This document shows, piece by piece, positions 31,049 to 32,213 of a stretch of 32,213 bases of DNA. Source of the DNA: Clostridia bacterium (GTDB lineage: Bacteria; Bacillota; Clostridia; Oscillospirales; Acutalibacteraceae); assembly GCA_017428625.1 (NCBI GenBank), contig JAFRQM010000054.1:1-32213 (forward strand), read 5' to 3'. Positions within the stretch are counted from its first letter, which is position 1. The number at the start of each line of letters is the position of its first letter. The notes under the pieces are model-generated. The model ran no database searches. It worked only from the letters and a program-made list of their open reading frames with translations, and was not told where the DNA came from. The position numbers and the translations under genes were made by a program.

Positions 31049-32015
31049 TGAAATATTCAACCTGGTCATAAGCCGCAGAGACGAACATAAAGCAGAAATG
31101 AAAAAACGGGTGAATCTGATTGCCGCCGTGACGGTGTTCGCGGCATGTGTGTGCGTCGCCTGCTCAATTGCAGCCGCTCGCATAAAACCGCAAAAATCTC
31201 CGCCTGCGCCCGCATATTCAACTGAAGAAATCAAGGAAGAAAGAATCGGAGAAACAAGCGCTCACGCCGCGGAAACCGCGCAGGAACAGAACACGGAACA
31301 GGAAATAAATCAAAATGAAAACACAGGCAAAACGCAGCAAAAAAATGAAAAGACGGTAACCGGAAAAGAAGCGGTCAGTGACAGAGCCGGCGCGCCCGAA
31401 AAGAAACCGGACCCCGCTTCTGAAAGCCCCGAAAGCGTTACCGAAGCGAAAAAATCGGGCAATATCGGCGACAACGGGTTTTTTATTCCTGTTGTGCCTG
31501 AACACGCGGGCGCACCTTCCGGGGTGGAAATAACGGGCGAAAAAATCACCGACAGCGAGGCGAAGGCATATTTTGATGAAAACAAAGTTTCCGTTGTCAG
31601 CGCTCTTGCGGCGAGCGGAGTGCCGGCTGACGACATAAAAATCTCAGAAAAAGGGTATTCGCACATAGGCTACTACGGTGTTGAGGGCAAGAGGTTTGAA
31701 CTCAGGCAGAATTTCCGCGATTACCCTGTATATAACGGCACAAGGCTTGTTGCGATTATTACACTTGTCAAAGAAAACGGCAGGCTATACAGCACTCCCG
31801 CATTCGGCGCACCGTGGTTTGACAGTTACGGCGCTTATCTGAATGCGCACAAAGGGCAGAAACTGCTTTATGTTTATGCCGGACCTACCGAAATAGTAAT
31901 CGCCCCCGACGGCACTTACAGAAGCCCCGCGGGCAACGATGTTTCGCAGGTTCTTGAAGGCGTTGACGAGCCGTATCAATACTTTTACTGCGAAGGCGCG
32001 ACATTTACGCCTTAA
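31035..32015 (+). CDS. Single-pass membrane protein, candidate anti-sigma or sensor partner
   Basis: 326 residues from the ATG at 31035, placed by AAAAGGACGG upstream and by its 14-bp overlap with the sigma gene. A cytoplasmic N-terminus of about 32 residues (MKTNDEIFNLVISRRDEHKAEMKKR) is followed by one helix (about 33-56), a low-complexity Glu/Gln/Lys-rich linker (about 60-150) and a globular outer domain (about 160-326). There is no zinc-binding HxxxCxxC of classical anti-sigma domains, but the short cytoplasmic part is long enough to bind a sigma factor. Gene order is the main evidence for that role. The outer domain (FELRQNFRDYPVYNGTRLVAIITLVKENGR) is unrecognised. Confidence 0.7.
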   Translation: MKTNDEIFNLVISRRDEHKAEMKKRVNLIAAVTVFAACVCVACSIAAARIKPQKSPPAPAYSTEEIKEERIGETSAHAAETAQEQNTEQEINQNENTGKTQQKNEKTVTGKEAVSDRAGAPEKKPDPASESPESVTEAKKSGNIGDNGFFIPVVPEHAGAPSGVEITGEKITDSEAKAYFDENKVSVVSALAASGVPADDIKISEKGYSHIGYYGVEGKRFELRQNFRDYPVYNGTRLVAIITLVKENGRLYSTPAFGAPWFDSYGAYLNAHKGQKLLYVYAGPTEIVIAPDGTYRSPAGNDVSQVLEGVDEPYQYFYCEGATFTP

Positions 32016-32021
32016 GATTGA

Positions 32022-32059
32022 AAAAAAGAAGTTGAAACAAAAGTTTCAACTTCTTTTTT
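32022..32059 (+). terminator. Long perfect hairpin terminator after the sigma operon
   Basis: A 17-bp perfect inverted repeat (32022-32038 with 32043-32059) around an AAAA loop, with an A-rich left end and a T-rich right end, so it could work in both directions. Confidence 0.9.
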
Positions 32060-32068
32060 GGCTGGGGA

Positions 32069-32213
32069 ATAAGAACCTGAACGCTTTGCGTTCAGAACCT
32101 TGTTACTCGCATGGCTCGTTATAAGAACCTGCCTGCGGCAGAACCTTGTTACTCGCATGGCTCGTTATAAGAACCTGCCTGCGGCAGAACCTTGTTACTC
32201 GCATGGCTCGTTA
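32069..32213. repeat. Tandem 46-bp repeats with internal hairpins, running off the window
   Basis: Two identical 46-bp units (32121-32166 and 32167-32212) follow a 52-bp variant unit (32069-32120). All begin ATAAGAACCTG and end with ACTCGCATGGCTCGTT. Each has a small inverted repeat at the same place: CTGCC-TGC-GGCAG in the two copies, CTGAACGC-TTT-GCGTTCAG in the variant. The stem changes while pairing is kept. The array continues beyond the window edge, so its copy number is unknown. No coding frame or known RNA is recognised in it. Confidence 0.85.

Noticed and set aside
32069..32213. CRISPR array at the right edge
   Set aside because: Units of 46 bp are directly adjacent and identical over their full length, with no unique spacers between repeats and no cas genes in view.

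Overview
The window reads as chromosomal DNA of a Gram-positive anaerobe, most likely a gut member of the class Clostridia (Bacillota). The grounds are strong AGGAGG-type ribosome binding sites, short intergenic gaps, Rho-independent hairpins between operons, lipoboxes and single-helix anchored surface proteins, a PadR/HAAS/DUF4097 cassette, GPH-type sugar symporters and a GH36 alpha-galactosidase. I see no rRNA, tRNA, insertion sequence, integrase or CRISPR array.

Layout. 1-2400 (+): a truncated lipoprotein-like gene, a small lipoprotein, a membrane protein, a small hypothetical and a hydroxypyruvate-isomerase-like TIM barrel. 2495-4081 (-): an alpha/beta hydrolase and an aldo/keto reductase in one operon. 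4168-5310 (+): an ArsB/NhaD/YbiR-type transporter. 5357-9738 (-): a five-gene run read as secreted metallophosphoesterase, DUF5131 protein, deacetylase-like barrel protein, small membrane protein and anchored hydrolase. 9895-10812 (+): a GH16 glucanase. 10927-13256 (+): the radical-SAM/peptide locus. 13293-16195 (-): a membrane-anchored BspA-type LRR protein and an unusually long transporter. 16354-18706 (+): a GPH symporter and an anchored protein. 18776-22729 (-): a lipase, a fatty acyl-CoA synthetase and a YdjC/ChbG deacetylase. 23000-26003 (+): a second secreted metallophosphoesterase, then PadR, HAAS and DUF4097 genes. 26162-30384 (+): a two-subunit aconitase X, a GH36 enzyme and an SDR. 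30497-32015 (+): an ECF sigma factor and a membrane protein likely to act with it. 32069-32213: hairpin-bearing tandem repeats running off the right edge.

The most interesting element is 10927-13256. A 528-residue protein joins a radical SAM domain, a SPASM-like cysteine region and a C-terminal JAMM/JAB metalloprotease-like domain. It is followed at once by four tandem small genes of 50-62 codons, three of them easily missed by gene callers. All four peptides end in the same 21-residue module, YYGCPxSKKAxKLQ plus exactly seven residues to the stop. Their N-terminal parts differ but are all aromatic and hydrophobic. The arrangement of one maturase and four precursors, with its own promoter and terminator, looks like an undescribed RiPP-type system in which modification and proteolysis may sit in one polypeptide. 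No exporter or immunity gene is adjacent. The chemistry and the core/leader boundary cannot be decided from sequence alone.

Much of the rest is glycan and lipid handling (GH16, GH36, YdjC deacetylase, two GPH-type carriers, lipase plus acyl-CoA synthetase) and envelope sensing (PadR cassette, ECF pair). Family assignments come from motifs read by eye and from memory of the families; no database search was possible.
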